A stretch of DNA of 64,000 bases from Azospirillum sp051124815 (GCF_051124815.1 NZ_CP118490.1:1-64000), one strand, 5' to 3'; shown: positions 1 to 8,914, counted from the first letter of the stretch. The notes: a model not told the origin generated them from the sequence alone. Program-made: numbers and translations.

Positions 1-400
1 GAGAAAATAGTCCATGTCCTCATCCCACCTTCAGCGCGGCGCAAAGGCAGGGTGCGGCGGCACGGGCACACACGGCACACCGGTCTCGCAACAGCAGCCC
101 CCTGTCTGGTGCAGCCCGTCCAGTTACCAAACGGAATGCCGTTTCATCGGGAGTTCCGTCTACTGGCCTGACGGACCATGATTTTTCCTGTTCGGAGGAG
201 GTTCCTGCGATCCGGCCGGGCCGTCGGCAAGCGCCCCTCCTGACCTTTTCGGTAGTACCAGCCTGACGGATTTTTGCAAGACAGATTTGTGTTGTCCGCA
301 TGCGTGATCCTCCGGGACAACCGGAGCCTGAAATGCGAAACGCCCCGCCGGCGGTTGCCGGCAGGGCGTTTCTCGCAACGAACCAGAGACCGTTGAAGCG
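1..400. other. left-edge stretch without a convincing gene
   Basis: No open frame here has a plausible start with a ribosome-binding site or a recognisable protein family. The longest one, on the minus strand over most of the stretch, gives an Arg/Ala/Cys-rich peptide typical of antisense reading in high-GC DNA. The only structure I can support is the hairpin at 337-372, which lies just downstream of the exported-protein gene that ends at 401. Confidence 0.5.
337..372 (-). terminator. hairpin terminator of the exported-protein gene
   Basis: A 15-bp inverted repeat with a single mismatch (arms 337-351 and 358-372, 6-base loop). Read on the minus strand, the 3' arm ends in GTTTC, so the T-tract is short. 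It sits 29 bases past the stop codon of the minus-strand gene ending at 401, where a terminator is expected. Confidence 0.6.
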
Positions 401-1189
401 TCAGCGCACGGCGACCGACTGCTTGGCCGGGACGGCGGCGACCTTCTGCTTCGGCTTGGCCGTGGCGGCGGCCTTGGCCGGCTTCGCCTTGGCCTTGGCG
501 GTGACTGCCTTCGCCGGGGCGGCCACCGGCGCCTGGGCGACGGCATAGTTGGTATCCGGTCCGCTGACCGTCTTCACGTCGCAGAGCGGACGGCTGGCCA
601 GATGCATCAGGCCGGCGCCCTTCTCGTCGGTCGTCAGGGTGCGCAGGTCGTCCGGCGTCAGGTCCTTGGCGGCAACCGAACGGTCGACGAAGTTGGCGCA
701 GTATTGCGGGATGCCGATGGTGGCGGCGCGGCGGCTGATCTCGTTCGCCAGTTCCGTCCGGAACATATCGAACTGGCGCGTGGCGTTGCCACCGCCCGAC
801 CGCTTGTAAAAGGCGATCAGCGACGCTTCCGAATTTGACAGCATGGCGCGGTTCTTCACCGAGAAGTCCTGATAGAGGTCGAAGGGCTTCTTGTCCGGCA
901 CGACCGTGCGGCAGGTCAGGCCGACGATCATCATCTCGGTGTGCAGGCGCATCATCTGCTCGGCCGCATATTCGGCGCGGTTGTAGCAGGCGGGCGTGGC
1001 CGGACCGCTCGACTTGGCCGGGCGTGCCTTCGCGGCAGCCGGCTTCGCCGCGGCAGCCTTCGCCGTCGGCTTGGCAGCCTCCTTGGCGAAGGCGCTCGTG
1101 GGCGCGGGCAGGGCGAGCAGCGCGCCGAGGACGGCGGCGCCGGTCAGGGCTTTCAGGGAAAGGCGGAGGGCGGCGCGCTGGCGACTCAT
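401..1189 (-). CDS. exported hypothetical protein with Ala/Lys/Pro-rich ends
   Basis: A 262-residue protein that I do not assign to a known function. The start MSRQRAAL is chosen because it gives a clean signal peptide: basic N-terminus, hydrophobic stretch at about residues 14-28, and a possible cut after an Ala-rich segment near TSAFA. Further upstream in frame the codons look non-coding. After the signal come an Ala/Lys/Pro linker, a globular middle of about 150 residues with four cysteines (in PACYN, LTCRT, QYCAN and PLCDV, possible disulfides), and another Ala/Lys/Pro tail. The basic repetitive ends could bind cell-wall or nucleic-acid polyanions, but that is inference. It is divergent from the fructokinase gene and followed by a hairpin terminator. 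Confidence 0.75.
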   Translation of the reverse strand: MSRQRAALRLSLKALTGAAVLGALLALPAPTSAFAKEAAKPTAKAAAAKPAAAKARPAKSSGPATPACYNRAEYAAEQMMRLHTEMMIVGLTCRTVVPDKKPFDLYQDFSVKNRAMLSNSEASLIAFYKRSGGGNATRQFDMFRTELANEISRRAATIGIPQYCANFVDRSVAAKDLTPDDLRTLTTDEKGAGLMHLASRPLCDVKTVSGPDTNYAVAQAPVAAPAKAVTAKAKAKPAKAAATAKPKQKVAAVPAKQSVAVR

Positions 1190-1466
1190 CAGGGGCTCCG
1201 GTGGCGCGGTACGACAGGACGGGTTCGGGCGGAGATGGGCGTCGCCCGACAGTCGGCGACCTTCTACCCGAACGCCCGGGCTGGTCAATGGGATTTGCCC
1301 GCCGCTTGTCTTTTGTCCCATCACCGCGGCGGAGAGGCAACGCAGGTCCGGGCGGCCATCGGCGCCAGGGTCATGTCCCTCCGGACAGGGATGCCGCCCG
1401 CCGCTGGACGGGACAGGTCCGGCGCAGCTATGGATGGACGCTGGACAGTCGGACAGGTGACAGGGC

Positions 1467-2471
1467 ATGGCAGCCACCGGATCGCAATCGGCCGGAACGG
1501 GGTTCGGAACCGGACCTGGAACAGACTATGCGAGCGGACACCGCATCGGCATCGACCTGGGCGGGACCAAAACCGAGGGCATCCTGCTCGACCGACAGGG
1601 AAACCAGCTGGCGCGCCACAGGGTTCCCACACCGAAAGGTGATTACGACGGCACGGTCGCGACCATCCGCGCTCTGGTCGCCCGCCTGGAGGGAGAGATC
1701 CCCGGCGGGCACAGGGCGACGGTCGGGCTGGGCATTCCGGGCGCCATCTCTCCGGCGACCGGGCTGGTCAAGAACGCCAACTCCACCTGGCTGAACGGCC
1801 GCGATTTCACCGGCGACCTGACCCAGGCGCTCGGCCGTCCGGTGCGGATCGAGAATGACGCCAACTGTCTGGCGGTATCGGAGGCGACCGACGGCGCCGG
1901 GGCCGGCTGCGGCGTGGTTTTCGCGGCGATCCTCGGTACCGGCTGCGGTGCCGGCATCGTCGTACATGGCCGGGTGCTGGGCGGACACAACGCCATCGCC
2001 GGGGAATGGGGTCACAACCCGCTGCCCTGGCCGACCGATGCCGAGCGGCCGGGACCGGCCTGCTATTGCGGCCGGCACGGCTGCCTGGAGACCTTCGTGT
2101 CCGGATCCGCAGTGGCGGCGGACCATTTGGCTGCGACCGGCGAGAGGCTGGACGCCGCGACGATCCTCGCCCGCGCAGCCAATCCGTCCGCCGAACATGC
2201 CGGCTGCAGGACGACGGTGGATCGGCTGGTCGACCGGCTTGCACGCGGACTGGCGGCGGTCGCCAATCTGCTGGACCCCGACGTCATCGTGCTCGGCGGC
2301 GGCCTGTCGAACGCCGATCTGCTGTACGAGCGGCTGCCGGCGGCGATGCAGCCCTGGGCCTTCAGCGACCATCTGGACACGCCGGTGCGCCGCGCCCGCC
2401 ACGGCGATTCCAGTGGCGTGCGCGGCGCCGCATGGCTGTGGCGCCCCGGAGAATTGCCGGACGAGACCTGA
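1467..2471 (+). CDS. mak: ROK-family fructokinase (Mak type)
   Basis: A 334-residue cytoplasmic sugar kinase that should phosphorylate D-fructose at C6 with ATP. The ROK ATP site is seen as GIDLGGTKTEG near residue 28. The long motif around KNANSTWLNG, the acidic NDANCLAVSEA (catalytic Asp region), the GTGCGAGI segment and the C-terminal HGDSSGVRGAAWLW all follow E. coli Mak (YajF) closely. The zinc-binding motif is intact: GEWGHNPLPWP followed by CYCGRHGC. The N-terminus is about 26 residues longer than E. coli Mak and Gly/Ser-rich, so the true start could be further inside, although no better in-frame ATG is seen before the ROK motif. The gene stands alone, divergent from an exported-protein gene and convergent with another. 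Confidence 0.9.
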   Translation: MAATGSQSAGTGFGTGPGTDYASGHRIGIDLGGTKTEGILLDRQGNQLARHRVPTPKGDYDGTVATIRALVARLEGEIPGGHRATVGLGIPGAISPATGLVKNANSTWLNGRDFTGDLTQALGRPVRIENDANCLAVSEATDGAGAGCGVVFAAILGTGCGAGIVVHGRVLGGHNAIAGEWGHNPLPWPTDAERPGPACYCGRHGCLETFVSGSAVAADHLAATGERLDAATILARAANPSAEHAGCRTTVDRLVDRLARGLAAVANLLDPDVIVLGGGLSNADLLYERLPAAMQPWAFSDHLDTPVRRARHGDSSGVRGAAWLWRPGELPDET

Positions 2472-2481
2472 CCGAAGGGGT

Positions 2482-2889
2482 TTAGTCGGTTCGCGCGGTC
2501 CGCGGGGCCGGCGGGGCATCGGCGCTGCGCGGCGGAGCCGCCCCGCGCCGGGCTGCGGCGGGATCGACCGGCGGCGGCGTCAGCGAGTGGGAGGCGGAAT
2601 AATGCCGGCTCGTCTGCTTCACGTCGGTGCCGTAGCGCGTCATGCCGGCGCGGTCCCTGCCCGCCTTGACCGCCCCCCAATGGGACGGCGCCGGGCCAGG
2701 GATCGGCTGCGCCTGATCCATGTTGCGCAGAAGCGGGCCGGTCGGCACCATCTGGTCATACACCCAGGGCGCATACTCCTGCTTCTGGGCATGGGCCGGC
2801 AGCGACAACGCCGCCATCGCCAGGGTGGCGGCCACGGCGGAAATGGCGAACTTGACGGCGGTTTCGGCAGAGGAAGCAACGCGGGTCAT
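2482..2889 (-). CDS. small exported hypothetical protein
   Basis: A 135-residue protein with a signal peptide: MTRVASSAETAVKFAIS, then a hydrophobic stretch and a cut site near PAHAQ. The mature part begins QKQEYAPWVYDQMVP and ends in a Pro/Ala/Arg-rich tail. I do not recognise the family. The ATG at 2889 is preferred over an upstream in-frame start at 2994 because an AAAGG-type ribosome-binding site precedes it and it makes the signal peptide N-terminal. The gene is tail-to-tail with mak, with 10 bases between stop codons. Confidence 0.7.
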   Translation of the reverse strand: MTRVASSAETAVKFAISAVAATLAMAALSLPAHAQKQEYAPWVYDQMVPTGPLLRNMDQAQPIPGPAPSHWGAVKAGRDRAGMTRYGTDVKQTSRHYSASHSLTPPPVDPAAARRGAAPPRSADAPPAPRTARTD

Positions 2890-3045
2890 CGAACAGGCGC
2901 CTTTCGTCCGGAAAAAGCGGATCGGAAGGGTCAGTCGAGCGGAAAGCGCCCGCGCCGTCCAATGCGGAGGCGCGTTACCCACCCCGGCTGCCACATCCCC
3001 AAGCGGAGCAGACCTCCGCCCTTCCGATACAGGCCGGGAGGCGGG

Positions 3046-4752
3046 TTATTCCGCCGACAGGCGGTAGAGCGTCAGATGCAGGCGCCTGCCGGTGTTGTAG
3101 TTGAAGCCCGACAGTTCGGCCAGCGGCAGCGGCGTGGAAGTGCCCAGGCTGTCGAGGAAGGCGGGCGCCTCCCGGTCCTCCACCAGGGCCAGCCCGCAGG
3201 CGCGGTCGGCCGTCAGATGGGCGGCGGCACCGGCGCCATGGACCAGCTTGGTAGGCGTGCCCAGCAGGAAGACCAGACTCGGCTCCGAATAGCCGGCGGA
3301 TGCCACCACGCTGTCCGGACAGGGGCGGACCTGCGCCACCGCGCGGGCGGCCTGCCGGCTGACCCACACGCCGTCGATGTTCGGCAGCACGGCGGCATAG
3401 GTCCCGGCATAGAGCAGCGCCGCGGCGCCAACCCCAGCGGCGAGCCCGGTCCGCCGCTCACCCCGCAGAAGCGAGCGCAGGGCAAGGGCGAAGAGGCCGC
3501 CGACCGCCGGCACCAACGCCACCCCGACCGGATCGATCCTGCGGTCGACCAGCCAGGGAATCACGGCGACGGCCAGGGTGAGGGCGCCGAAGCCGATCAC
3601 GCCCAGCGCCACCGCGGCGGCGACCAGCCAGCGGCGCGGCCGTTCGCGGCTGCGGTCGAAGTTGTCGATCAGCGCCGCCGCGGCGACGGCGGCGATCGCC
3701 GGGAAGACCGGCAGGGTGTAGTGGAGAAGCTTGGTCGGCACCGCCTCGAACACCAGCCAGCTCGGGACGATCCAGGCGATGCAGAAGCGAACCGCGTCCA
3801 GCCGGCGCCGAGCCCACACCCAGGGAACCGCCAGCAGCGCCAGCAGCGACCAGGGGGCGAAGGTCACCCAGAAGGTGCCGAGATAATAGCCGGGTGGCAG
3901 CCCCTTGCCTTCCTGCCCGCCCGACACCTTGCCCAGCATGTCGTGGCCGACGGATTCGGCGAAGAAGGCGCCCTTGCTCTTGATGGCGATGGCGATCAGC
4001 CAGGGGGCGGCGATGGCGACGACGATGCCGAGTCCGGCCAGCGGCTTCAGCCGCTTCAGCCACCCGGCCTCGCGGTCCCACAGGGCCAACACCAGCGCCG
4101 TGCTGCCGGATACCAGCAGGACCATCGGCCCCTTGACCAGCACGCCGACGCCGGCGGCGATCCAGAAGATCAGCGGCGCCGTCCAGGCGGCCCGCCCGGC
4201 GGGAACAGGGTTGCGGCGGCCGAGATAGAGATGGGCGAGCGCCGCCTGCCCGACCACCACGGTGGCGAGCAGGACCGCGTCGGTCTTGGCCATCCGCGCC
4301 TCGACCCCCAGCACGACGCAGGAGGCCATCATCAGTCCGGCGATGAAGCCGGCTGGGCCGCCGAACAGCCGCGCCGCCGTCCAGGCGCTGGCCAGCACCG
4401 CCAGGATCGCACCCAGGAAGGAGGGAATGCGGTAGGTCCAGATGACCTTGTCGGCCCCGACCGGAAGTCCGCGCAGCGCATCGGCCGCTGCGGTGGCGGC
4501 ACTCTGGAGCCAATAGATCCCGACCGGCTTCTTGTATCGGGTCTCGTCCTGGAAGCGGATGTCGACGAAGTTGCCGCTGTCCAGCATCTGCGAGGACGCC
4601 TGGGCAAAGCGGGCCTCGTCGCGGTCGAAGGGCGGCAGCACGGTGAAGCCGGGCAGGAACAGCGCCGCGGCGATCAGCGCCAGCAGCGCATAGGCCCAGA
4701 TCGGCAGGCGGTCGGCCAGCAAGCGGTTTCCCGGCAGCGACGTCGCGGTCAC
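3046..4752 (-). CDS. ArnT-like membrane glycosyltransferase (GT83/GT39 family)
   Basis: A 568-residue polytopic inner-membrane protein that should move a sugar from undecaprenyl phosphate to lipid A or another envelope acceptor. The family signature is at the N-terminus: a first membrane helix, then LPPFDRDEARFAQASSQM with the acidic DRDEAR loop used by ArnT/PMT enzymes, followed by KKPVGIYWLQS. At least ten further hydrophobic helices follow, with a periplasmic C-terminal domain. The start is a GTG that overlaps the TGA of the upstream gene (GTGA at 4749-4752), so the two are translationally coupled. Together with the GT2 and lipid-A-synthase-N-domain genes upstream it forms a three-gene set. 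The sugar cannot be told from sequence. Confidence 0.85.
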   Translation of the reverse strand: MTATSLPGNRLLADRLPIWAYALLALIAAALFLPGFTVLPPFDRDEARFAQASSQMLDSGNFVDIRFQDETRYKKPVGIYWLQSAATAAADALRGLPVGADKVIWTYRIPSFLGAILAVLASAWTAARLFGGPAGFIAGLMMASCVVLGVEARMAKTDAVLLATVVVGQAALAHLYLGRRNPVPAGRAAWTAPLIFWIAAGVGVLVKGPMVLLVSGSTALVLALWDREAGWLKRLKPLAGLGIVVAIAAPWLIAIAIKSKGAFFAESVGHDMLGKVSGGQEGKGLPPGYYLGTFWVTFAPWSLLALLAVPWVWARRRLDAVRFCIAWIVPSWLVFEAVPTKLLHYTLPVFPAIAAVAAAALIDNFDRSRERPRRWLVAAAVALGVIGFGALTLAVAVIPWLVDRRIDPVGVALVPAVGGLFALALRSLLRGERRTGLAAGVGAAALLYAGTYAAVLPNIDGVWVSRQAARAVAQVRPCPDSVVASAGYSEPSLVFLLGTPTKLVHGAGAAAHLTADRACGLALVEDREAPAFLDSLGTSTPLPLAELSGFNYNTGRRLHLTLYRLSAE

Positions 4753-5084
4753 GATTTGCTCGGCACCGCGCCGTCGGCGGCCTGCGACTTCTTGTGGGAC
4801 CAGACGAAATAGACGTTGCGGGCGTAGATCACCAGACCCATGCCCTGCCCCAGCATGAAGACCGGGTCGAAGCGGTAGAAGGCGTAGGCGAACAGCAGGG
4901 CGCCGCCGCCCAGCGAGAAGTACCAGAACAGCTCCGGCACCACGCTGCGGCGCGCCTTCTCGCTGGCGATCCACTGCACGATGAAGCGCATGGTGAACAT
5001 CAGCTGGGCGAAGAAGCCGATACCGACCCAGATCAGATCGGTGGTGCTTTGCCCCTGGAACCACGCTGCGGCGCGCTCAAGCAT
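4749..5084 (-). CDS. lipid-A-biosynthesis N-terminal-domain (LAB_N) membrane protein
   Basis: A 111-residue protein with three predicted membrane helices (about residues 17-37, 49-65 and 76-92). It matches the small LAB_N family that is often encoded between a GT2 and an ArnT-like gene: FFAQLMFTMRFIVQWIASEKARRSVVPE and FWYFSLGGGALLFAY are the conserved parts. It has no catalytic domain of its own. Its place in the operon suggests a membrane partner, for example in flipping or presenting the lipid-linked sugar, but that is inference. Its stop overlaps the GTG start of the downstream transferase by four bases. Confidence 0.82.
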   Translation of the reverse strand: MLERAAAWFQGQSTTDLIWVGIGFFAQLMFTMRFIVQWIASEKARRSVVPELFWYFSLGGGALLFAYAFYRFDPVFMLGQGMGLVIYARNVYFVWSHKKSQAADGAVPSKS

Positions 5085-5121
5085 CGTAAAATCCTGTCCC
5101 GAAAGGGTCGGTGAAAGTCGG

Positions 5122-5883
5122 TCAGAGGCGTTCGGAGACCGGCGACAGCTTCGTCCGCCGCTTCAGCCAGTAAACGCCCAGCAGATCGACCACGCCGATC
5201 AGCCCGCGCCGCCAGTTGTTGTATTTCGACACGCCGCGCTCGCGCGGGCGATGGTTCACCGGTACATAGGCCACCGGATGGCCGTGGGCGCGGAACAGCG
5301 CCGGCAGGAACCGGTGCATCGCCCCGAAGAAGGGCAGATCGAGGAAGGCGTCGCGGCGGAACAGCTTCAGCCCGCAGCCGCTGTCGGTGCAGCCGTCCTG
5401 CAGGAAGGACTGGCGGACGGCGTTGGCGAACTTTGAGGCCCAGCGCTTGGACAGGGTGTCCTGCCGCTTCTTGCGCAGGCCGCCGACCAGCACCGGCGCA
5501 CCGGCTTCCCCGGTCGACACCAGGGCGAACAGTGCCGGAATGTCGGCCGGGTCGTTCTGGCCGTCGCCGTCCAGCGTCACGACGAACTCGCCGCGCGCCG
5601 CCTTGACGCCGCTGCGCACCGCCGCGCTCTGGCCGGAGCGGCGGACATGGCGCAGCACGCGCAGCCGGCCGGCCTCCACCGCAGCGGCGAGGCGCGCCTG
5701 GGTGTCGTCGTCCGACTGGTCGTCGACGAAGATGATCTCGAAACCGCCGACCGGAAGCAGCGCCCGCTCGATCTCTTCGAGCAGCGGCAGCACATTCTCG
5801 GCCTCGTTGAAAACGGGGACAACGACCGACAGCCGCACCGGCTGGCCGTTCTCCGGATAAATGCTCACGGCTTGCCATCCCAT
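5122..5883 (-). CDS. GT2 glycosyltransferase, polyprenyl-phosphate sugar synthase type
   Basis: A 253-residue enzyme of the dolichyl-phosphate-mannose-synthase/ArnC group, predicted to make undecaprenyl-phosphate-sugar from a nucleotide sugar on the cytoplasmic face. Visible motifs: LSVVVPVFNEAENV at the N-terminus, the IIFVDDQSDDDT acidic pair, LDGDGQNDPADIP (the DXD-type metal site), and GCGLKLFRRD in the acceptor half. There are no C-terminal membrane helices, unlike ArnC. ATG at 5883 and GTG at 5868 are both possible starts, and no ribosome-binding site decides between them. It is first of three genes, 37 bases upstream of the LAB_N gene, and supplies the donor for the ArnT-like protein. 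Confidence 0.85.
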   Translation of the reverse strand: MGWQAVSIYPENGQPVRLSVVVPVFNEAENVLPLLEEIERALLPVGGFEIIFVDDQSDDDTQARLAAAVEAGRLRVLRHVRRSGQSAAVRSGVKAARGEFVVTLDGDGQNDPADIPALFALVSTGEAGAPVLVGGLRKKRQDTLSKRWASKFANAVRQSFLQDGCTDSGCGLKLFRRDAFLDLPFFGAMHRFLPALFRAHGHPVAYVPVNHRPRERGVSKYNNWRRGLIGVVDLLGVYWLKRRTKLSPVSERL

Positions 5884-5997
5884 TCGCCAAACGGGCGGCA
5901 AATTACTCTCGCGGCGCGGCGAACGGTAGCGGAAAAGGATGAGACGGAAGCGGGGCAGATCCCCGTTCCCGTCCGATCCGGTTCCGCAGCTGCCGGA

Positions 5998-7596
5998 TTA
6001 CCCCTTCCGACCGTTGGTGGATGGGGGCAGCGGAAGCGGGACATAGCGCAGGTCGCCGCCGCGGCTGACCAGCATCAGCAGGGTCTTGCGGCCGTCTTCC
6101 TTCGCCTTGGCGATGCGGGATTCGAGATCGGCGGGGGTCGCCACCGGCTCCTGTCCCGCTTCGACGATGACGTCGCCGAGGTCGAGCCCGCGTTGGGACG
6201 CGGCGCTGTCACGGTCGACCTCCGTCACCACCAGCCCGTCGACGTCGTCGGCGATGGAGAAGGTCTGGCGCAGGCCGGGGGTCAGCGGGGCCAGCTTGAG
6301 GCCCAGCGCCGACTTGCTCTCCTCCGGCTGGGCGGAGCGGGGGGCGCCGGTAGACCCGGACAGCGCGACCTGCTGCGGCTCGTTGCGCAGCTCGCCGATG
6401 GTCACCTGGACCGTTTCCTCCCTGCCGCCGCGCAGCAGGGTCATCGGAACGGTGCTGCCGATCCCGGTGGAGGCGACGATGCGGGGCAGCTGTCGCATCT
6501 GCTCCAGCGGATCGCCGTTGAAGGCGGTGATGACGTCCCCCTGACGCAAGCCGGCCGACGCGGCCGGGCTGTCGGGCGACACGCTGGTGACCAGCGCACC
6601 GCCGGTGCCGTCCGCGCCCAGGCTCTCGGCGATATCCGGCGTCACCCGCTGGACCTGGACGCCCAGCCAGCCGCGCCGCACCTTCCCGCCGTCCTTCAAC
6701 TGGTCGATGATCGGCTGGGCCAGCGAGGACGGAATGGCGAAGCCGATGCCCACCGACCCGCCGGTCGGCGAATAGATCGCGGTGTTGATGCCGATCACCG
6801 CGCCGCCGGCGTCATAGAGCGGGCCGCCGGAATTGCCGCGGTTGATGGCGGCGTCGGTCTGCAGATACTCGTCGTAGGGTCCCTGCTGGATGTCGCGGGC
6901 GCGGGCCGACAGGATGCCGGCGGTCACCGACCCGCCGAGACCGAAGGGATTGCCGATGGCGACCACCCAGTCGCCGACCTCCACGGATTTGCTGTCGCCC
7001 CAATGGGCGGCGGTCAGCGGCCTGTCGCTCTCGACCTTCAAAAGCGCAAGGTCGGTCGGGGCGTCGGACCCCACCAGCTTGGCCGGCAGCTTGGTGCCGT
7101 CATGCAGGGTGACGGCGATCTCGGCGGCGTCGGCCACCACATGGTTGTTGGTGACGATCAGGCCCGACGGATCGATGATGAAGCCGGAGCCGAGCGCCAT
7201 GCTCGGCAGACCGCGCGGAGTGCCGGGCGGCGCGGCGTCGGGAGACTCATCCCCCTGCCCTCCCCGCTGGCGGTTGCGGAATTCGCGGAAGAACTCCTCC
7301 AGCGGCGATCCGGGCGGCAGGTCCATTCCCTCGGGCAGCCGGCCGCCGCCGGCCGAGGCCTGGGGCGCCTGGGTGCTGGAGATGTTGACGACCGTGTCGA
7401 TCTGCGTCCGGGCAAGGTCGCGGAAGGACGGCGGCGCATAGGTCCTGCTCGCCCCCGGCTGCGCGGCGGCGGAGGCGTCCTGCGCAGCCGCAGGCGGCAC
7501 CGGCAACAGGACCGCGCCGGACAGCAGCGCGCACAGCGCCGCGGCCGGAAGGCGTCGGAAGATCGGATACGGGCGCGGCACGGACGCATGCGGCAT
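5998..7596 (-). CDS. periplasmic DegP/HtrA-type serine protease
   Basis: A 532-residue Do-family protease/chaperone for misfolded envelope proteins. The start MPHASVPR follows a GGAGA ribosome-binding site and gives a signal peptide cut near AAAQD. The trypsin-like domain carries the triad His152 (TNNHVV), Asp182 (PTDLALL) and Ser256 (NRGNSGGPL). Two PDZ domains follow: one around GWLGVQVQRV, and a second near the C-terminus around VDGLVVTEVDRDSAASQRGLDLGD. The linker between signal and protease is long and Pro/Gly-rich. A family label such as degP, degQ or mucD cannot be chosen from sequence alone. It is transcribed alone, with a 114-base gap from the GT2 gene downstream. Confidence 0.92.
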   Translation of the reverse strand: MPHASVPRPYPIFRRLPAAALCALLSGAVLLPVPPAAAQDASAAAQPGASRTYAPPSFRDLARTQIDTVVNISSTQAPQASAGGGRLPEGMDLPPGSPLEEFFREFRNRQRGGQGDESPDAAPPGTPRGLPSMALGSGFIIDPSGLIVTNNHVVADAAEIAVTLHDGTKLPAKLVGSDAPTDLALLKVESDRPLTAAHWGDSKSVEVGDWVVAIGNPFGLGGSVTAGILSARARDIQQGPYDEYLQTDAAINRGNSGGPLYDAGGAVIGINTAIYSPTGGSVGIGFAIPSSLAQPIIDQLKDGGKVRRGWLGVQVQRVTPDIAESLGADGTGGALVTSVSPDSPAASAGLRQGDVITAFNGDPLEQMRQLPRIVASTGIGSTVPMTLLRGGREETVQVTIGELRNEPQQVALSGSTGAPRSAQPEESKSALGLKLAPLTPGLRQTFSIADDVDGLVVTEVDRDSAASQRGLDLGDVIVEAGQEPVATPADLESRIAKAKEDGRKTLLMLVSRGGDLRYVPLPLPPSTNGRKG

Positions 7597-8001
7597 GGAC
7601 GGTCTCCGCAAAAAACGGTTGGGGCTGTACTGCAACTGGAAACACGCCACCCCCCGTCCGGGGTCCATCGCCCTTTTCAAAAGTCGGCAATCGAAAGATG
7701 CCGGTGACCGGAGGTTGCGACCGGGGGTTTGCGGCCGCTCCCATATTTTAAAACATCCGTTCTCCACCAAGCGTCGTACGCTGTTGTGACACCGGATACA
7801 AAATCACGATTCCGTGCAAAGTTATGCTGGCATTTTTGAGAAGAGTTTCCGATAGTCGTCCATACCGAAAACATCGCCCGCCAGCGTGAAGCCTCGATGC
7901 TGCTGACGCACGCGCCCGCGTGGTCCCGCGTCGGAAGCGTGCGGTCCGGGTAGACATGCTGACGAATGACTGAAAATTCACTTTGGCAACCGAGCGATAT
8001 A
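7597..8001. other. 405-bp intergenic region between divergent htrA-type and HTH genes
   Basis: A gene-free stretch that must hold the promoters of two divergent genes. The part at about 7740-7850 is AT-richer than its surroundings. I see no envelope-stress sigma-factor motif that I would defend. A TATAAT at 7998-8003 overlaps the start codon of the HTH gene and is probably chance. Confidence 0.4.
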
Positions 8002-8862
8002 ATGAACGCAGAAACCGGGAGCGAACCGGAGTCTCCCAAGAAGCGTGGGCGCATTCCGCAGTCGGCGTGGCCCCAAATTCTTGAACGTTACCGCAGCGGC
8101 GCAACCCTTTCGGCCATCGCGCGCGAATTCGAATGCACGCCCAGCGCCATTTCCTACATCATCAAGAAGGCGGAGGCCGCGAGCGGCCAAGGCGATGCCG
8201 CTCAGGGTGATGCCGGCCCGGCCGAGGGGATGCAGGACGAGGCGCAGGCCGCCGACGGCACCTCTTCCGCAGCGCCGGAGACGGCTGGCGAGGCTCCCGC
8301 TCCGGTGACTCAGGCGGCCCCGGAAACGCCGGCAGCCGCGCCGACGCCCGCTGCCGCGGAGTCCGAAACCCCGGCCGAACCGCGCCGCGCCGCCGGCCGC
8401 ACCGGCCGCACCACGCTGACCCGTGCCCCGCGGACGGAACCGGCCACCGAGCAGCCTTCGGCCGAGACGCCGGCTGCCGCTCCCGCACCGGCCCCGACGG
8501 AAACGCTGCGCCTGAACCGGCCGGAGCCCGCCGCGGCTCCCGCGCCGGCGCCGGTTGCCGCCTCTGCTCCCGTCCAGGCTTCCGCCGCGCCGGAGGCTCC
8601 GCGTGCCGCCGGCCAGCCGACGCCGCCGGTGGATGCGGTGGAAGGCCGGCTGCGCGACACCGCCAAGGCCTGCATTTCCGCCTATCGCGGCTGGCGTCAG
8701 CAGCCGAGCGAGGCGACGATCCAGGCGCTGTCCGAAACCGTGCACGAACTGCGCAAGGCCCTGGCCCGCGTGGAGATCGACATGTCGGCCAGCCGCCGCG
8801 AGGAACAGGCGATCCGTCCGATCCCGATCCCCGCGCACCGGGCGTCGCGCCGCCCGAACTGA
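8002..8862 (+). CDS. helix-turn-helix protein with long Ala/Pro linker
   Basis: A 286-residue protein in three parts. The N-terminus (about residues 12-52) is a basic helix-turn-helix: PKKRGRIPQSAWPQILERY, then GATLSAIAREFECTPSAIS with the recognition helix, then YIIKKAE. Residues 53-205 are a low-complexity Ala/Pro/Glu/Thr stretch. The C-terminus (about 210-286) is a predicted helical domain, RDTAKACISAYRGWRQQPSE to LARVEIDMS, ending in a basic tail. It resembles a resolvase-type HTH used as a DNA-binding protein, but I do not know its target. ATG 8002 is used; an in-frame ATG at 7966 has no better ribosome site. A strong terminator follows. Confidence 0.75.
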   Translation: MNAETGSEPESPKKRGRIPQSAWPQILERYRSGATLSAIAREFECTPSAISYIIKKAEAASGQGDAAQGDAGPAEGMQDEAQAADGTSSAAPETAGEAPAPVTQAAPETPAAAPTPAAAESETPAEPRRAAGRTGRTTLTRAPRTEPATEQPSAETPAAAPAPAPTETLRLNRPEPAAAPAPAPVAASAPVQASAAPEAPRAAGQPTPPVDAVEGRLRDTAKACISAYRGWRQQPSEATIQALSETVHELRKALARVEIDMSASRREEQAIRPIPIPAHRASRRPN

Positions 8863-8899
8863 ACGGTCTTTCAAAAGCGGGTTTGAAAAGCCCACTTTG

Positions 8900-8913
8900 A
8901 AAATCCGCCGTCT
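8900..8913. repeat. 14-bp direct repeat, first copy of two flanking tRNA-Tyr
   Basis: AAAATCCGCCGTCT occurs at 8900-8913 and again, identical and in the same orientation, at 9197-9210. The second copy runs into the stop codon of the histidine kinase gene. The two copies enclose 283 bases that hold the terminator and the tRNA gene. Whether this is an old duplication end, an insertion target duplication or chance cannot be settled here. Confidence 0.5.
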
Positions 8914-8914
8914 G

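Noticed and set aside
20..301. A 93-codon minus-strand frame at the left edge
   Set aside because: No ribosome site, Arg/Ala/Cys-rich composition typical of non-coding frames in high-GC DNA, and no family resemblance.
1855..4812. A 985-codon plus-strand frame opposite the ArnT-like and exported-protein genes
   Set aside because: It is antisense to genes with clear motifs and reads as Gly/Arg/Pro-rich sequence without domains; it is a shadow of codon bias.
7998..8003. A perfect TATAAT
   Set aside because: It overlaps the start codon of the HTH gene and has no -35 at the right distance.
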